The notes: generated from the sequence alone by a model not told the origin. Positions 24,949-33,706 are shown, numbered from the stretch's first letter. The stretch: 64,000 nt of DNA from JBHJGP01 sp050331695 (GCA_050331695.1 JBHJGP010000001.1:154132-218131), one strand, 5' to 3'. Program-made: numbers and translations.

Positions 24949-25848
24949 TTGGACCGACTGCAGGCGATGCAGGTTTTCACTCGAGTGGCGGAGCAGGGCA
25001 GCTTTTCGGCCGCCGCCGATCAGCTCCACATGTCGAAATCAGCGGTCAGCAAATCGATCGCCGGACTCGAGGATCATCTGGGCGCGCGGCTCCTTAATAG
25101 AACCACGCGCAAACTCAGTTTGACCGAGGCCGGCAGTCTCTACCTCGAGGCCTGCGCGCGGATCATCGCCGAGGTCGAGGAAGCTGAGAACAGTACCCAG
25201 CGACTACAGTCGAATCCTAGGGGCAAGCTCCGGGTCAACGCGCCCATGTCCTTCGGCGTGTCCCATGTGGCGCCGCTGATCGTGCCGTTCATGGCGGCGT
25301 TCCCCGACATCGAGGTCGATCTGACGCTGAACGACCGCTTTGTCGATCTGGTGGACGAAGGCTTCGATCTCGCGATCCGGATCGGCTCGTTGGACGATTC
25401 CACCCTGATTGCCCGGAAATTGGGTGAGGATGAGATCCTTCTGGTCGCCGCGCCGAACTATCTGGAACGGCGGGGCGTTCCCGCGGCGCCGGCGGATCTG
25501 AGCGACCATGATTGCCTCGTCTACACCTACGGCAGGACCCGGGACGAATGGCGTTTTCGAAGCGAGAACGGTCTGGCCCCGGTCCGTGTCCAGGGGCGCT
25601 TTCGCGCGAACAATGGCGACGCCGTGCGGGTCGCAGCGGTGGGGGGCCTGGGCGTCGCCCTCCTGCCGCAATTCATCATCCGCGATGATTTAGTGACCGG
25701 CCGCCTGGTTCGGCTCCTGCCGGAGATCAGCGCGGCCCCCCTCGAGATCCACGCCATCTACCCGCACAATCGGCACCAATCGGCGAAGCTCCGGACATTC
25801 ATCGATTACCTGCGTGAGCATTTGATGCTGGCCGGCATCCATCGGTGA
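24949..25848 (+). CDS. LysR-family transcriptional regulator
   Basis: A 299-residue regulator with an N-terminal winged helix-turn-helix (FTRVAEQGSFSAAADQLHMS, about 9-28, then KSAVSKSIAGLEDHLGARLL) and a C-terminal effector-binding domain. The wording of the binding domain (VNAPMSFGVSHVAPLIVPFM, DLAIRIGSLDDSTLIARKL) places it in the large CrgA/AaeR-like subgroup. The start TTG has GGGGGAGG about 9 nt upstream. It is divergent from nadE across 76 nt, and crcB follows on the same strand, so either could be a target. The effector is unknown. Confidence 0.9.
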   Translation: MDRLQAMQVFTRVAEQGSFSAAADQLHMSKSAVSKSIAGLEDHLGARLLNRTTRKLSLTEAGSLYLEACARIIAEVEEAENSTQRLQSNPRGKLRVNAPMSFGVSHVAPLIVPFMAAFPDIEVDLTLNDRFVDLVDEGFDLAIRIGSLDDSTLIARKLGEDEILLVAAPNYLERRGVPAAPADLSDHDCLVYTYGRTRDEWRFRSENGLAPVRVQGRFRANNGDAVRVAAVGGLGVALLPQFIIRDDLVTGRLVRLLPEISAAPLEIHAIYPHNRHQSAKLRTFIDYLREHLMLAGIHR

Positions 25849-25907
25849 GCCTCCCCGTGAGCCGAGATTCTCTTGTGTACATATTTCCTGCATACGAGAT
25901 AGGTGGG

Positions 25908-25939
25908 TGCCGAGTTCTTCGGCATGGGAAAATCCCATG
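25908..25939 (+). promoter_or_regulatory. Two hairpins at the crcB start, one containing the start codon
   Basis: TGCCGA-GTTCT-TCGGCA (25908-25924) forms a 6-bp stem. CATGGGA-AAA-TCCCATG (25923-25939) forms a perfect 7-bp stem whose 3' arm contains the crcB start ATG (25937-25939). They share one or two bases, so they would form alternatively or stack. No clear Shine-Dalgarno is visible just before the ATG. The arrangement could limit translation of crcB. The known fluoride riboswitch consensus is not recognisable here. Effect is inferred only from complementarity. Confidence 0.5.
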
Positions 25940-26302
25940 CTGAGCTATTTTTGGGTGGCCTTGGGAAGCGCGCTTGGCGGCATGGCCCGGTTCGCGCTCG
26001 CCGAATGGTTGCCGGTCATGGGCCACGGTTCCTTTCCGCTCGCCACATTCCTCGCCAATGTCCTGGGCTCGGTGGCCATAGGGGTCGCGTTCGCAACCCT
26101 CTCCGGCGATCCGGCGCGCCTCTTCTTGATGGTCGGCGTGCTCGGCGGGTTCACGACCTTTTCGACCTTCAGTCTACAGACCCTTTTGCTGATGACGGCG
26201 GGCCGGATCGACCTCGCTTTGCTCAACGTCCTCGGCACCCTGGTCTGTTGCCTGATCGGCGTCTGGTCCGGGGTGAAGCTCGCTGGTTTGATCTTGCCTT
26301 GA
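25937..26302 (+). CDS. crcB: Fluoride ion channel CrcB/Fluc
   Basis: A 121-residue four-helix membrane protein that exports fluoride as a dual-topology dimer. Motifs include the N-terminal WVALGSALGGMARF, the TFLANVLGS block with the conserved Asn, and GVLGGFTTFSTFSLQT, the break in TM3 with the Phe/Ser/Thr residues lining the pore. The ATG at 25937 is the family-consistent start; ten codons upstream another ATG would add an unconserved stretch. The start codon lies in a hairpin. A single-copy gene is normal for the family. Confidence 0.92.
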   Translation: MLSYFWVALGSALGGMARFALAEWLPVMGHGSFPLATFLANVLGSVAIGVAFATLSGDPARLFLMVGVLGGFTTFSTFSLQTLLLMTAGRIDLALLNVLGTLVCCLIGVWSGVKLAGLILP

Positions 26303-26364
26303 CATCGATCGGCTTGATGCTTGAAAGGCAGGGTGCTTCGCGGTAGACGAACCCCCTCTCGCGG

Positions 26365-26441
26365 GCGCCCGTAGCTCAACTGGATAGAGCACCTGACTAC
26401 GGATCAGGAGGTTGGGGGTTCGAATCCTCCCGGGCGCGCCA
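26365..26441 (+). tRNA. tRNA-Arg (anticodon ACG)
   Basis: A 77-nt cloverleaf with acceptor stem GCGCCCG pairing with CGGGCGC, D-arm AGCTCAACTGGATAGAGC, anticodon stem CCTGA/TCAGG with loop CTACGGA (ACG at 26399-26401), T-arm with GGTTCGAATCC, and an encoded CCA end (GCCA at 26438-26441). The first anticodon base A would be edited to inosine, so it reads CGU, CGC and CGA codons. The acceptor and T stems are fully paired by eye. The gene lies just downstream of crcB on the same strand; no integrated element follows it. Confidence 0.96.
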
Positions 26442-26599
26442 AGCCTTCCCAATCCATTGGTTTCTGTCGTCGATCAGTGACTGGCCTGGCCACGGATTAT
26501 CTGCCGCGACGGTCGAGGGCGTCGCAAAGAGGCCGTTCGGTCAAGCGTCGACGGCCGACCTAAGATCGCCGCCAACGGCCTTCCGCGGGCAGTGTCCGG

Positions 26600-27262
26600 T
26601 CAGCTTATGTCCGCCACGGTCACGCCAAGCCGCTCGGCATAGGCGCTGATCGCCCGTTGCCACGCCGGGCGTGAGAGTGCCCTCGCGTAATAGTCCGTGA
26701 GCTGAGGGTAGGGGTCCAGAAGATCGGTCTTGCGGATGTCCCGCAACACGGTCGCCAGCAGAATGTCGGCAATCGAGAAATCGGAGCCCGTGATTCAGGC
26801 GCGATCCTCAAGTTGGCGTTCCAGTCCGGCGAACCAGCGCCCCGCTTCCTTGACCATCGCCGCGCGCCGGGTGCTGGCCGCCTCGCCGCCATCGCCGAAC
26901 TTGTCGATCAACTGGATCTCCAGCATCGGCCTTTCGATGGTATTGAGCGCGGCGAAGCACCATTGGATCACCCGCGACCGTCCTTCGAGATCTGAGGGGA
27001 TCAGCTTGCCGCTCTTCTCCGCTAGGTAGAGCAACACGGCGCCCGATTCCGCGACCGTAAGGCCTTCATCGTCGATTGCCGGCACCAGATGGAAAGGACT
27101 GATCCGGGAGTAAGCGGCCTCTTTATGCTCACCGCCCATATGATCGAGACCCTGAACGCGATAGGGCAAGCGCATTTCTTCGAGCGCCCATTCAACGCGA
27201 AGGTCGCGTGTCTCCCCGATCACAGGCCGAAACACTTTTCCGAAGCCAAAAACCGTGATCAT
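26600..27262 (-). pseudogene. Glutathione S-transferase gene interrupted by one in-frame TGA
   Basis: Reading starts at 27262 with ITVFGFGKVFRPVIGETRDL and a thioredoxin-like GST N-domain (VPAIDDEGLTVAESGAVLLY). It stops at TGA 26795-26797 after 155 codons, and the same frame then continues for 64 codons to a TGA at 26600-26602. The second half reads ITGSDFSIADILLATVLRDI and ends RLGVTVADIS, the typical GST C-terminal all-helical domain. Rejoined, it is about 220 residues, the usual GST length. Family members often have Trp or Tyr at this point (A-W-I-T/G), so TGG to TGA is a simple explanation. It could be a true pseudogene or a sequence error. The frame is otherwise intact. Confidence 0.85.
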
Positions 27263-27480
27263 GATCGCACCACCTTCCGGGTGACGTAGCGAACGAACTC
27301 GTCGAAAGCGCTATTCCCACCGTCAGAGAAGGCGTTCCGTCGTTCCTTTGCGTGTCGGCAAACGTTTTGCCTTCGCCACGAATGTGGAAAAGGCGGTCCT
27401 GTTCAATCCGGAGATCGAACGACGCGTGGCCCGAGCCGCGAAAGCGGCTGGTCGGCGATGGACCGCCATCCCATCAATGA

Positions 27481-27927
27481 CTATTCGACGGACGCCGTCT
27501 CGGTAAGCTTCGCCAAGGCACCTGCCATCTTGCCGATCACCGGGTGGTCCGTCGGCACCCCGTGGGTGGCGGCAACGTTGGCGGGATCGTGATAGGCAAG
27601 CCAGATCTTGCCGTCGTCGTCCTGGTAGGTCAGGACCCGCATCGGAAGATCCACGCCCATCGAAATCTCCTCCTGCATCGCCGGCGTGCCGAGATTGGGG
27701 TTGCCGAAGATCAGCAAGGTGGCGGGCGTCAACTCCATCCCGACATTTTCCGCGCCCTTGGCATGGTCTACACGCGCGAACACCGTGGCACCTGCCTTCG
27801 TCACGGCCTCTTCGAGTCGGTCGACGGTTTGGCTTACATCGTGGGCGCTCTCGACCCTGACGAGTTCATTCGCCAAGACCGGGACGGACGCGCAGATGGC
27901 AATAACAGCGGCCAAAAAAACTTTCAT
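27481..27927 (-). CDS. DUF302-family secreted protein
   Basis: A 148-residue periplasmic protein with signal peptide MKVFLAAVIAICASVPVLAN. The mature domain fits DUF302: DVSQTVDRLEEAVTKAGATV, RVDHAKGAENVGMELTPATL, LLIFGNPNLGTPAMQ and GVDLPMRVLTYQDDDGK. The start at 27927 gives a clean signal peptide; the longer frame is not credible. DUF302 proteins occur in many Sox and respiratory loci, but their role is not established. It stands alone between the GST remnant and the APH-family gene with long spacers (218 and 264 nt) in which I see no gene. Confidence 0.85.
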   Translation of the reverse strand: MKVFLAAVIAICASVPVLANELVRVESAHDVSQTVDRLEEAVTKAGATVFARVDHAKGAENVGMELTPATLLIFGNPNLGTPAMQEEISMGVDLPMRVLTYQDDDGKIWLAYHDPANVAATHGVPTDHPVIGKMAGALAKLTETASVE

Positions 27928-28191
27928 CGACTTGCAATCGCTCCTCTCGTTTTGGTTGGTCAGGGATCGAGACAGATAAAAATCGCCGGACGGCTCCTTA
28001 TAAACGGACGGCCTCCTCAGCGATCTCGTCCGAAAGTGCCTCGCGCTTCTACATAGCGCCATCCTGACCATGGCGGTAGCCGACTAACCCGCACCGAGCT
28101 TGGTAAAGCTCTGGCCACCGAACACGTCATGGTGAGACGTGGCGAGAGGTCGAGTTCCGTTTGAACGGGTACCGCGCTCGATCGGTGGGTT

Positions 28192-29085
28192 TCAATCAAA
28201 CTGAGCAACCGTCCTCAATGTGCGCGGTGCCGCTGCCATTTCGACCGGGTTGCTCGTTGCTAGGCCGGATGTGAGAAGAGCGGCCTTCCAGAGCGCCCAG
28301 CACCGACCTCGCTGCCAGGTCGCCTCATCCAGGCGCAAACGCGAGCGAAAAGCGGCGCGGGCGGCCATATCGAAAAAAGTCCAGGCGATCGCCAGGTCGC
28401 AGGCCGGATCACCGGCAGCGAGTTGCCCGAAATCGATCACCGCGCAGAGCTTACCCTCTTTCACCAGGAGGTTGCCCGGCGCCACGTCACCATGGATCCA
28501 GACCGGCTCACCGGTCCAGGCCGATGCCAGGCCCCGCTCCCAGATCGAGATTAAGGTGGTCTCGTCCCAACCGTCGGCGAGCCGTTCGATCGCCGCCCGC
28601 GCTTCGGCGTCATAGACCTGGAGTGGCCCTCCTCGATGAAAATTGCCGTCGCCTGGACGGGGCGCGCCCGTCGGATCGATCCGATGGAGGGCCGCGAGAA
28701 AATCTGCCAACTGCCCGGCGAACGCGCCGGGATCGTCAATCTTCGCCGTCGCCGCCGTTTCACCGGGCAGCCAGGCATAGACCGACCATGCGAAGGGATA
28801 GCTCAGACCGGACGAACCCTTGGCGACCGGCCGGGGAATGGCGAGCGGCAAAAAAGGTGCCAGTTGGGGAAGCCAACGCTGCTCTTTGGCGACCGCACAG
28901 GCGTAGCCCTCGGCGCGGGGCAGGCGCACCACGAGATCGGAGCCGAGGCGGAAGGAGGCATTGTTCCAGCCACCGGTCTCGACTGGTCTCACCTGTAAAT
29001 GCGCCCAGCGCGGAAACTGCTCCCTAATCAACGCTTCGACCAGGCTGGCGTCGATATCGATCATGCCGGCTTCGTCATCATCCAT
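28192..29085 (-). CDS. Aminoglycoside phosphotransferase-family (APH/choline kinase-like) protein
   Basis: A kinase-like fold protein of about 297 residues. The catalytic Brenner-type motif is VWIHGDVAPGNLLV (about residues 200-213) and the metal-binding VIDFGQLAAGDPACDLA follows. Upstream is the nucleotide-side GSDLVVRLPRAEGYACAVAKE. Start is uncertain: TTG 29106, ATG 29085 and ATG 29064 are in frame; 29085 is used here. Family members phosphorylate antibiotics, homoserine or metabolites; nothing here points to resistance. It follows the NosR-like gene by 45 nt on the same strand. Confidence 0.8.
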   Translation of the reverse strand: MDDDEAGMIDIDASLVEALIREQFPRWAHLQVRPVETGGWNNASFRLGSDLVVRLPRAEGYACAVAKEQRWLPQLAPFLPLAIPRPVAKGSSGLSYPFAWSVYAWLPGETAATAKIDDPGAFAGQLADFLAALHRIDPTGAPRPGDGNFHRGGPLQVYDAEARAAIERLADGWDETTLISIWERGLASAWTGEPVWIHGDVAPGNLLVKEGKLCAVIDFGQLAAGDPACDLAIAWTFFDMAARAAFRSRLRLDEATWQRGRCWALWKAALLTSGLATSNPVEMAAAPRTLRTVAQFD

Positions 29086-29130
29086 TGCCAGTCCGAACGC
29101 CGGCAACGGGTTTCGATCGGCGCAACGCCC

Positions 29131-31212
29131 TCAAGCCAGGGGACGGCCCTTCGCCGCGAGCACCAGCGGCACGCACAGGTCGGCGCGCTGGTGGATGGTC
29201 ACGCAGTCGAGACATTGGAAGCACTCGGCATAGTCGACCCTGCCTCCCCGATCGATCGCGCCATATTTGCAGCGGACCCGGCAAAGTTGGCAGGGACTGC
29301 CGCACTCGGCGCGCCTCTCGATCCAGCCGAAGCGGCGAACCCGGCCGAGCAGCGCCAGAAACGCGCCGAGCGGACAGATATAGCGGCAGAAGGCCTTGAA
29401 TACGAAAACGGAAAGGATCAGCCACAAGACCGCGTAAGCCACATAGCCGAGTTCACGCACGAAAACGACCGTCACCGCGGTCTTGAACGGTTCGACCTCG
29501 ACCGCCGCGTCGAGGAGCGGCGGGACGAACAGGGTGACGACGATCAGTGCCGCGAGCACGCCATATTTTATCTTCTTCAGATGGAGGTCCAGCGCCGGCG
29601 GCACCTGAACCGTTTTAGCGCCTACGGCGCTGCCTGCCTTATGGGTCAGTTCCTGCATGGCGCCATAGGGGCAAAGCCAACCGCAGAAAAAGCCCCGTCC
29701 CCAGACCACCACCGAGGCGAGGGTTCCAACCCACACCAATGCCGAGACCGGATCATAGGCCAGAAAGGCGAAACTGCCGCCATCGGTCGCCGTCCGAAGC
29801 ACCGCTAATGGCGTCACGATGCTGAGCTGAGCCTGGGCGCTCCAACCCAGAAACAGTATCGTCGCCCCGAGCGTCGCGACGCGCACCCAAGGGAACAGCC
29901 TGTGGGCCGCGAGCCCCGGCATGTTCCGGGCCATGGCGTAGAACACCATGCTCACCAAAAGCACGGCACCGGCCAGGTGCGGCGCCCGGTCTCGGATCGC
30001 GGCGAGCCAAGCCGGCACCGGACCAGGCTGGTCGGGAGTTGCGAAGAACCGCGTCGGCGTCTCCATGGCAATCGCGAAATCACGGGTGCCGAGTTCGGGC
30101 ATGAACATGCCATGGGCCCGGATCGCCCGCAGCCGAAGGGTCCATTCGGTGCTCGGATCGAAGCCCAGACGGCGGTCGGCGCGGAGGATCATCGCCTGAT
30201 CGAAGTCCGGCACATCCGCGGCGAGCTCGATCTCGATATCGGCGTCGCGAAGGGCGATCGGGAACCCGCCCTGTTCGGCGCCGATCCGGTCCGGGCTCGT
30301 ATTCCGAACGTAATCCGGCGCCACCAGCGGGTGACGACCATTGGCGACGATCAGGATCGGCTCATCGCTGGCGCGGACCGTCAAAAGCGCTTCCAGCTCC
30401 CGCAAGGAGCTATCGGCCAGCACCGCCTGCGCGATCGACGGCGGTCCGATATCAACGGCGTAGGCCTCGAGATAAAGGCCGTCCATGTCCTCCTTGGCCT
30501 CCGGGTCATCGTCCGCCCAAAGCGAGCCGGCGAAGGCGGCATCGGCTTCCCGGTTCGTCAGCACGAGCTTGCGGGCAATCCTCTGATCCACCAGGTCATC
30601 CCAGCTCAGCGCTTCGCGGTAATCGGGATCGGGATGGGCCGCTGGCGCGCCGGCCACACCCTGCATTTTCTCGCGCGCGACCTGGAGCGCCGCCGCCAAG
30701 ATGGTTTCGTTGGCGATCCGCACCGAAGCCGTCGCCTTGAGGACCCCATCCAGATAAACGTTGGTCGACGTCGCCACCTCGGCGTCACCGTAGGGCGCGC
30801 CGACGGTGATGGACGAGTTGATCGAATGGCCCCGATATTGGGCGACGAATTCGTTGAACGCCGCCTCGCCGAGACCTGAGACGAAGACCGGCTCGTTTTG
30901 GCTGATAATGGAAACGTCGAGAAATCGGCCGTCCCGGTCAAGGGTCACCAAGAGATTGATGGGCGCCCCGGAAAAGCCGGGCAGAGGCGCCAGCGGTTCC
31001 GTTTCGAAGACGTAGCCGGCGGGGCCGCCGCCGGCATCGACGATGGTCCAGACCCCATCCGAGCCGGTGGGCTCGCCGAGTTTGTAGGGTGGCACGACCC
31101 GTTTCGCCAGGGCTTCCGGATCAAGAGGTTCGGCGAGCGATGCCGTGAGAAAGGAGAGAAGACCCAGCGCAAACCAGAGCCCTAGGGCCGGCCACCGCCA
31201 GGAAATGGTCAG
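29131..31212 (-). CDS. NosR/NirI-like flavin and iron-sulfur membrane protein of the quinoprotein locus
   Basis: A membrane electron-transfer protein of about 693 residues. It has a signal peptide, a periplasmic FMN-binding domain (flavin-attachment-like ATST at about 147-150), several membrane helices (about 400-600), and cytoplasmic cysteine motifs. These are CGWLCPYGA, CRYICPLGA, CGSPCQLCRVRC and CFQCLDC followed by Cys, giving polyferredoxin-like clusters. The only in-frame standard start (GTG 31095) would remove the signal peptide, whereas the frame is open to a CTG at 31210-31212 overlapping the upstream stop as CTGA and giving a good signal sequence (about MTISWRWPALGLWFALGLL). CTG start is inferred. 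Likely feeds or regulates the quinoprotein system. Confidence 0.8.
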   Translation of the reverse strand: MTISWRWPALGLWFALGLLSFLTASLAEPLDPEALAKRVVPPYKLGEPTGSDGVWTIVDAGGGPAGYVFETEPLAPLPGFSGAPINLLVTLDRDGRFLDVSIISQNEPVFVSGLGEAAFNEFVAQYRGHSINSSITVGAPYGDAEVATSTNVYLDGVLKATASVRIANETILAAALQVAREKMQGVAGAPAAHPDPDYREALSWDDLVDQRIARKLVLTNREADAAFAGSLWADDDPEAKEDMDGLYLEAYAVDIGPPSIAQAVLADSSLRELEALLTVRASDEPILIVANGRHPLVAPDYVRNTSPDRIGAEQGGFPIALRDADIEIELAADVPDFDQAMILRADRRLGFDPSTEWTLRLRAIRAHGMFMPELGTRDFAIAMETPTRFFATPDQPGPVPAWLAAIRDRAPHLAGAVLLVSMVFYAMARNMPGLAAHRLFPWVRVATLGATILFLGWSAQAQLSIVTPLAVLRTATDGGSFAFLAYDPVSALVWVGTLASVVVWGRGFFCGWLCPYGAMQELTHKAGSAVGAKTVQVPPALDLHLKKIKYGVLAALIVVTLFVPPLLDAAVEVEPFKTAVTVVFVRELGYVAYAVLWLILSVFVFKAFCRYICPLGAFLALLGRVRRFGWIERRAECGSPCQLCRVRCKYGAIDRGGRVDYAECFQCLDCVTIHQRADLCVPLVLAAKGRPLA

Positions 31213-31673
31213 CCCTCAGCCTGGCCCAGGAGCCGGGCGGCGTCCTCATCGCCTTGATCGGCAGCTTTCCTAAGCCAATGGCGAGCATCGAGCCGGTCCT
31301 CTTCGGTCTCCGCGCTTTGCAAAAGCGAGGCGCCCAGATGGTACTGAGCCACGGAATAGCCCTGCTCGGCCGCCCGGCGCATGATCGCCTCGGCCTTTTC
31401 GAGGTCCTGCTCGACGCCCAGGCCCTCCTCATAGAACAGCGAGAGGTAGACCATCGCGGCCGGATTCTTGGCCTCGCTAACGCAGCGATCGAAGATCTCC
31501 TTCGCGACCCCGTGGGCGCCGGTCTTGGACGCAAAATAACCGTACATGCAGTAGAGCGGATGGTCAGGACCCTGCTCATAGGCGAACCGCTCGAACGAGA
31601 GTTCGCTGGTCGTCTCACCGGCCGCCACGGGCCCGGCGACCAGGAGAGCCGCCGCCATCGCCACCATGCGCAT
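31209..31673 (-). CDS. Sel1-repeat secreted protein
   Basis: A 154-residue protein with signal peptide (MRMVAMAAALLVAGPVAAGE) and two to three Sel1-like TPR repeats: NPAAMVYLSLFYEEGLGVEQDL, GYSVAQYHLGASLL and LDARHWLRKAADQGDEDAARLL. GGAGG lies 7 nt before the ATG at 31673; the ATG two codons earlier is too close to it. The long N-terminal frame overlaps the dehydrogenase terminator and is rejected. Its stop overlaps the probable CTG start of the NosR-like gene. Such repeats bind other proteins, so it may be a scaffold in the quinoprotein system. Confidence 0.82.
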   Translation of the reverse strand: MRMVAMAAALLVAGPVAAGETTSELSFERFAYEQGPDHPLYCMYGYFASKTGAHGVAKEIFDRCVSEAKNPAAMVYLSLFYEEGLGVEQDLEKAEAIMRRAAEQGYSVAQYHLGASLLQSAETEEDRLDARHWLRKAADQGDEDAARLLGQAEG

Positions 31674-31726
31674 CGTCATGCCTCCGATTATGGTTTTTTT
31701 ATCATAGCGATCGGTTGCGCAAAAGC

Positions 31727-31751
31727 GAAGGGCGCCCGGCAGGCGCCCTTC
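31727..31751 (-). terminator. Probable terminator after the PQQ dehydrogenase gene
   Basis: GAAGGGCGCC-TGCCG-GGCGCCCTTC on the minus strand forms a perfect 10-bp GC-rich stem with a 5-nt loop, 20 nt after the dehydrogenase stop. Only a short T-run follows (GCTTTTGCG), with another A/T run further on, so termination may be partial and allow some read-through into the Sel1 and NosR-like genes. Confidence 0.8.
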
Positions 31752-31771
31752 AACTCCGATCCTGTTCGTGC

Positions 31772-33547
31772 TCAGTTGGATGCGAACTGGTCGGCCAGCT
31801 TGAACACCCACATCGAACCGCCCTGGTTCAGATATTTCACGGTCTTGGCGACCTCACCGCCCCAGAGCGGCACAGCGCCACCCCAACCCGACGCGATGGC
31901 AATGTATTGAACGCCATCCTGGTCCCAGGTAACGGGCTGACCCACGATCCCCGAACCGGTCTGGAATGACCAGAGCTCTTCACCGCTCTCGCTGTCAAAG
32001 GCCTTGAAGTGACCCTCAGGCGTCCCGGTGAAGACAAGCCCGCCGGCCGTGGTCATCACACCACCCCAAAGCGGCGCATCGTTTTTATATTCCCACTTGA
32101 TCTCGCCGGTCGCCGGATCGATGGCCTTGAGCGAACCGATATAGTCCTCGAACAACGGCTTGATGGTGAAGCCGGCGCCGAGATACGCCGCGCCCTTTTT
32201 GTAGGTGATGGGTTCGTTCCAGAGGTCCATGCCCCACTCGTTGGACGGCACGTAGAAGAGGCCGGTGTCCTGGGCGTAGGCCATGGGCATCCAGTTCTTA
32301 CCGCCAAGGAAGGAGGGCACGGCGAAGACGACCTCGCCCTTCTTGCCGTCCGCGGCTTCGCTCGGATCGCCGGGCCGGTTGTTCTCGACGAAATTGGGCC
32401 GGCCGGTTTCGAGATCAATGCCGTCAGCCCAGGAGATGTTCTGGACGAACGGGGTCGCGCTGACCAGTTCGCCGCCCTCGGCCTTGAGCACGTAGAAGTA
32501 GCCGTTGCGGTCGGCGGTCGCCAGATGACGCTCGCCATCCATGTCGAAGACGACCACCTCATTGACGCCGTCATAGTCCCAGCCTTCGCGCGGCGTGGTC
32601 TGGTAGTGCCACTTGATCTCTCCGGTGTTCGGATCGAGCCCGATCCGGGACGCGGCGTAGAGATTGTCGCCGGAGTTATCGTCGAGCGGCTCGCCGGCGT
32701 CGCGCAGGTAGCTGTTCCAGGGCGCCGGATTGCCGGCACCGAAGATGATGGTGTCGGTGGCAGCGTCATAGGAGCCGCCGAGCCAGGTGGCGCCGCCACC
32801 CGTCTGCCACATGTCGCCGGGCCAGGTCGCGTTGAGCTCGCCGGTCATGGTCGATTCCTCGCCCAAGAGCTCACCCATATGGCCCTCGATAACCGGCCGG
32901 CGCCAGACCAGCTCGCCATTTTCGGCGTTGCGCGCCTCGACCGCGCCGACGATGCCGAACTCGCCGCCGGAATTGCCGGTCACGACCAAGGGACCATGCT
33001 CGGAATCGACGATCATCGGCGCGGCGGTGTAGGAGTAACCAGCCTTGTAGTCGCCAATCTTCTTGCGCCAGACGACGTCACCGGTCTTGGCGTCAAGTGC
33101 CATGATCCGGGCGTCCAGTGTGCCGAAATAGACCTTGTCGCCGAGGATGGCGGCGCCGCGGTTGACCACGTCGCAGCAGGGCAAAATGCCTTCCGGCAGG
33201 CGGGCGTCATACTGCCAGAGCTCTTCACCGGTGGCCGCGTCCACAGCGTATAGCCGCGAGTAGGAGCCAGTGATGTACATCACCCCGTCATAGATCAGCG
33301 GCTGGGTCTCCTGGCCGCGCTGCTTTTCGCCCCCGAACGAGAAGGCCCAGGCCGGTACCAGCTTTTTGACATTGTCACGGTTGACGATGTCGAGCGGGCT
33401 ATAGCGCTGCAAATCGCGGCCCATGCCGTTGGTCACGATCTGATCGGTGGTCGCCTGGTCATTGGCGATCATGTCCATCGTGACTTCGGCTTGGGCCGCG
33501 CTGGATGCGATGGCAATGGCAGCCACGCCGTAGATCAGTTGTTTCAT
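31772..33547 (-). CDS. PQQ-dependent alcohol dehydrogenase, lanthanide-type signature
   Basis: A 591-residue periplasmic quinoprotein with signal peptide MKQLIYGVAAIAIASSAAQA. It has repeated tryptophan-docking beta-propeller blades (DAATGEELWQYDA, ATGEIKWEY and others) and vicinal Cys124-Cys125 (LPCCDVV). Likely metal ligands are Glu196, Asn273 and catalytic Asp324, and the extra Asp326 in WDYDG is the residue that marks lanthanide-dependent XoxF/ExaF-type enzymes (calcium enzymes usually have Ala there). GGAGG stands 6 nt before the ATG at 33547. Length and neighbours (PedF-like cytochrome, CX3CW, propeller) fit an ExaF/PedH or XoxF role. Substrate not determined. A TATGAT at 33606-33611 might be a -10 element. 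Confidence 0.93.
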   Translation of the reverse strand: MKQLIYGVAAIAIASSAAQAEVTMDMIANDQATTDQIVTNGMGRDLQRYSPLDIVNRDNVKKLVPAWAFSFGGEKQRGQETQPLIYDGVMYITGSYSRLYAVDAATGEELWQYDARLPEGILPCCDVVNRGAAILGDKVYFGTLDARIMALDAKTGDVVWRKKIGDYKAGYSYTAAPMIVDSEHGPLVVTGNSGGEFGIVGAVEARNAENGELVWRRPVIEGHMGELLGEESTMTGELNATWPGDMWQTGGGATWLGGSYDAATDTIIFGAGNPAPWNSYLRDAGEPLDDNSGDNLYAASRIGLDPNTGEIKWHYQTTPREGWDYDGVNEVVVFDMDGERHLATADRNGYFYVLKAEGGELVSATPFVQNISWADGIDLETGRPNFVENNRPGDPSEAADGKKGEVVFAVPSFLGGKNWMPMAYAQDTGLFYVPSNEWGMDLWNEPITYKKGAAYLGAGFTIKPLFEDYIGSLKAIDPATGEIKWEYKNDAPLWGGVMTTAGGLVFTGTPEGHFKAFDSESGEELWSFQTGSGIVGQPVTWDQDGVQYIAIASGWGGAVPLWGGEVAKTVKYLNQGGSMWVFKLADQFASN

Positions 33548-33706
33548 ATTCAACCTCCACTGGGCCGTCTCTATGACGGCGTTCTTGTCAACCGCTCTAA
33601 CGGGTATCATACGGATATGAGTTGGGCGTAACACATGTCTTTCAGTACAACAAAGTGCGCAGTGCCTATTGCGTCGATTGGACGTCTTGCACCGATTTTT
33701 CGCGCA

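Noticed and set aside
25849..25936. Fluoride riboswitch in front of crcB
   Set aside because: The consensus blocks of the known fluoride aptamer are not found; only simple hairpins are seen.
26795..26797. Selenocysteine insertion at the GST TGA
   Set aside because: No SECIS-like hairpin follows and GSTs of this type do not use Sec at this position; a nonsense change is simpler.
27263..27480. Possible small gene between the GST remnant and DUF302
   Set aside because: Frames are short and no ribosome binding site or family was recognised.
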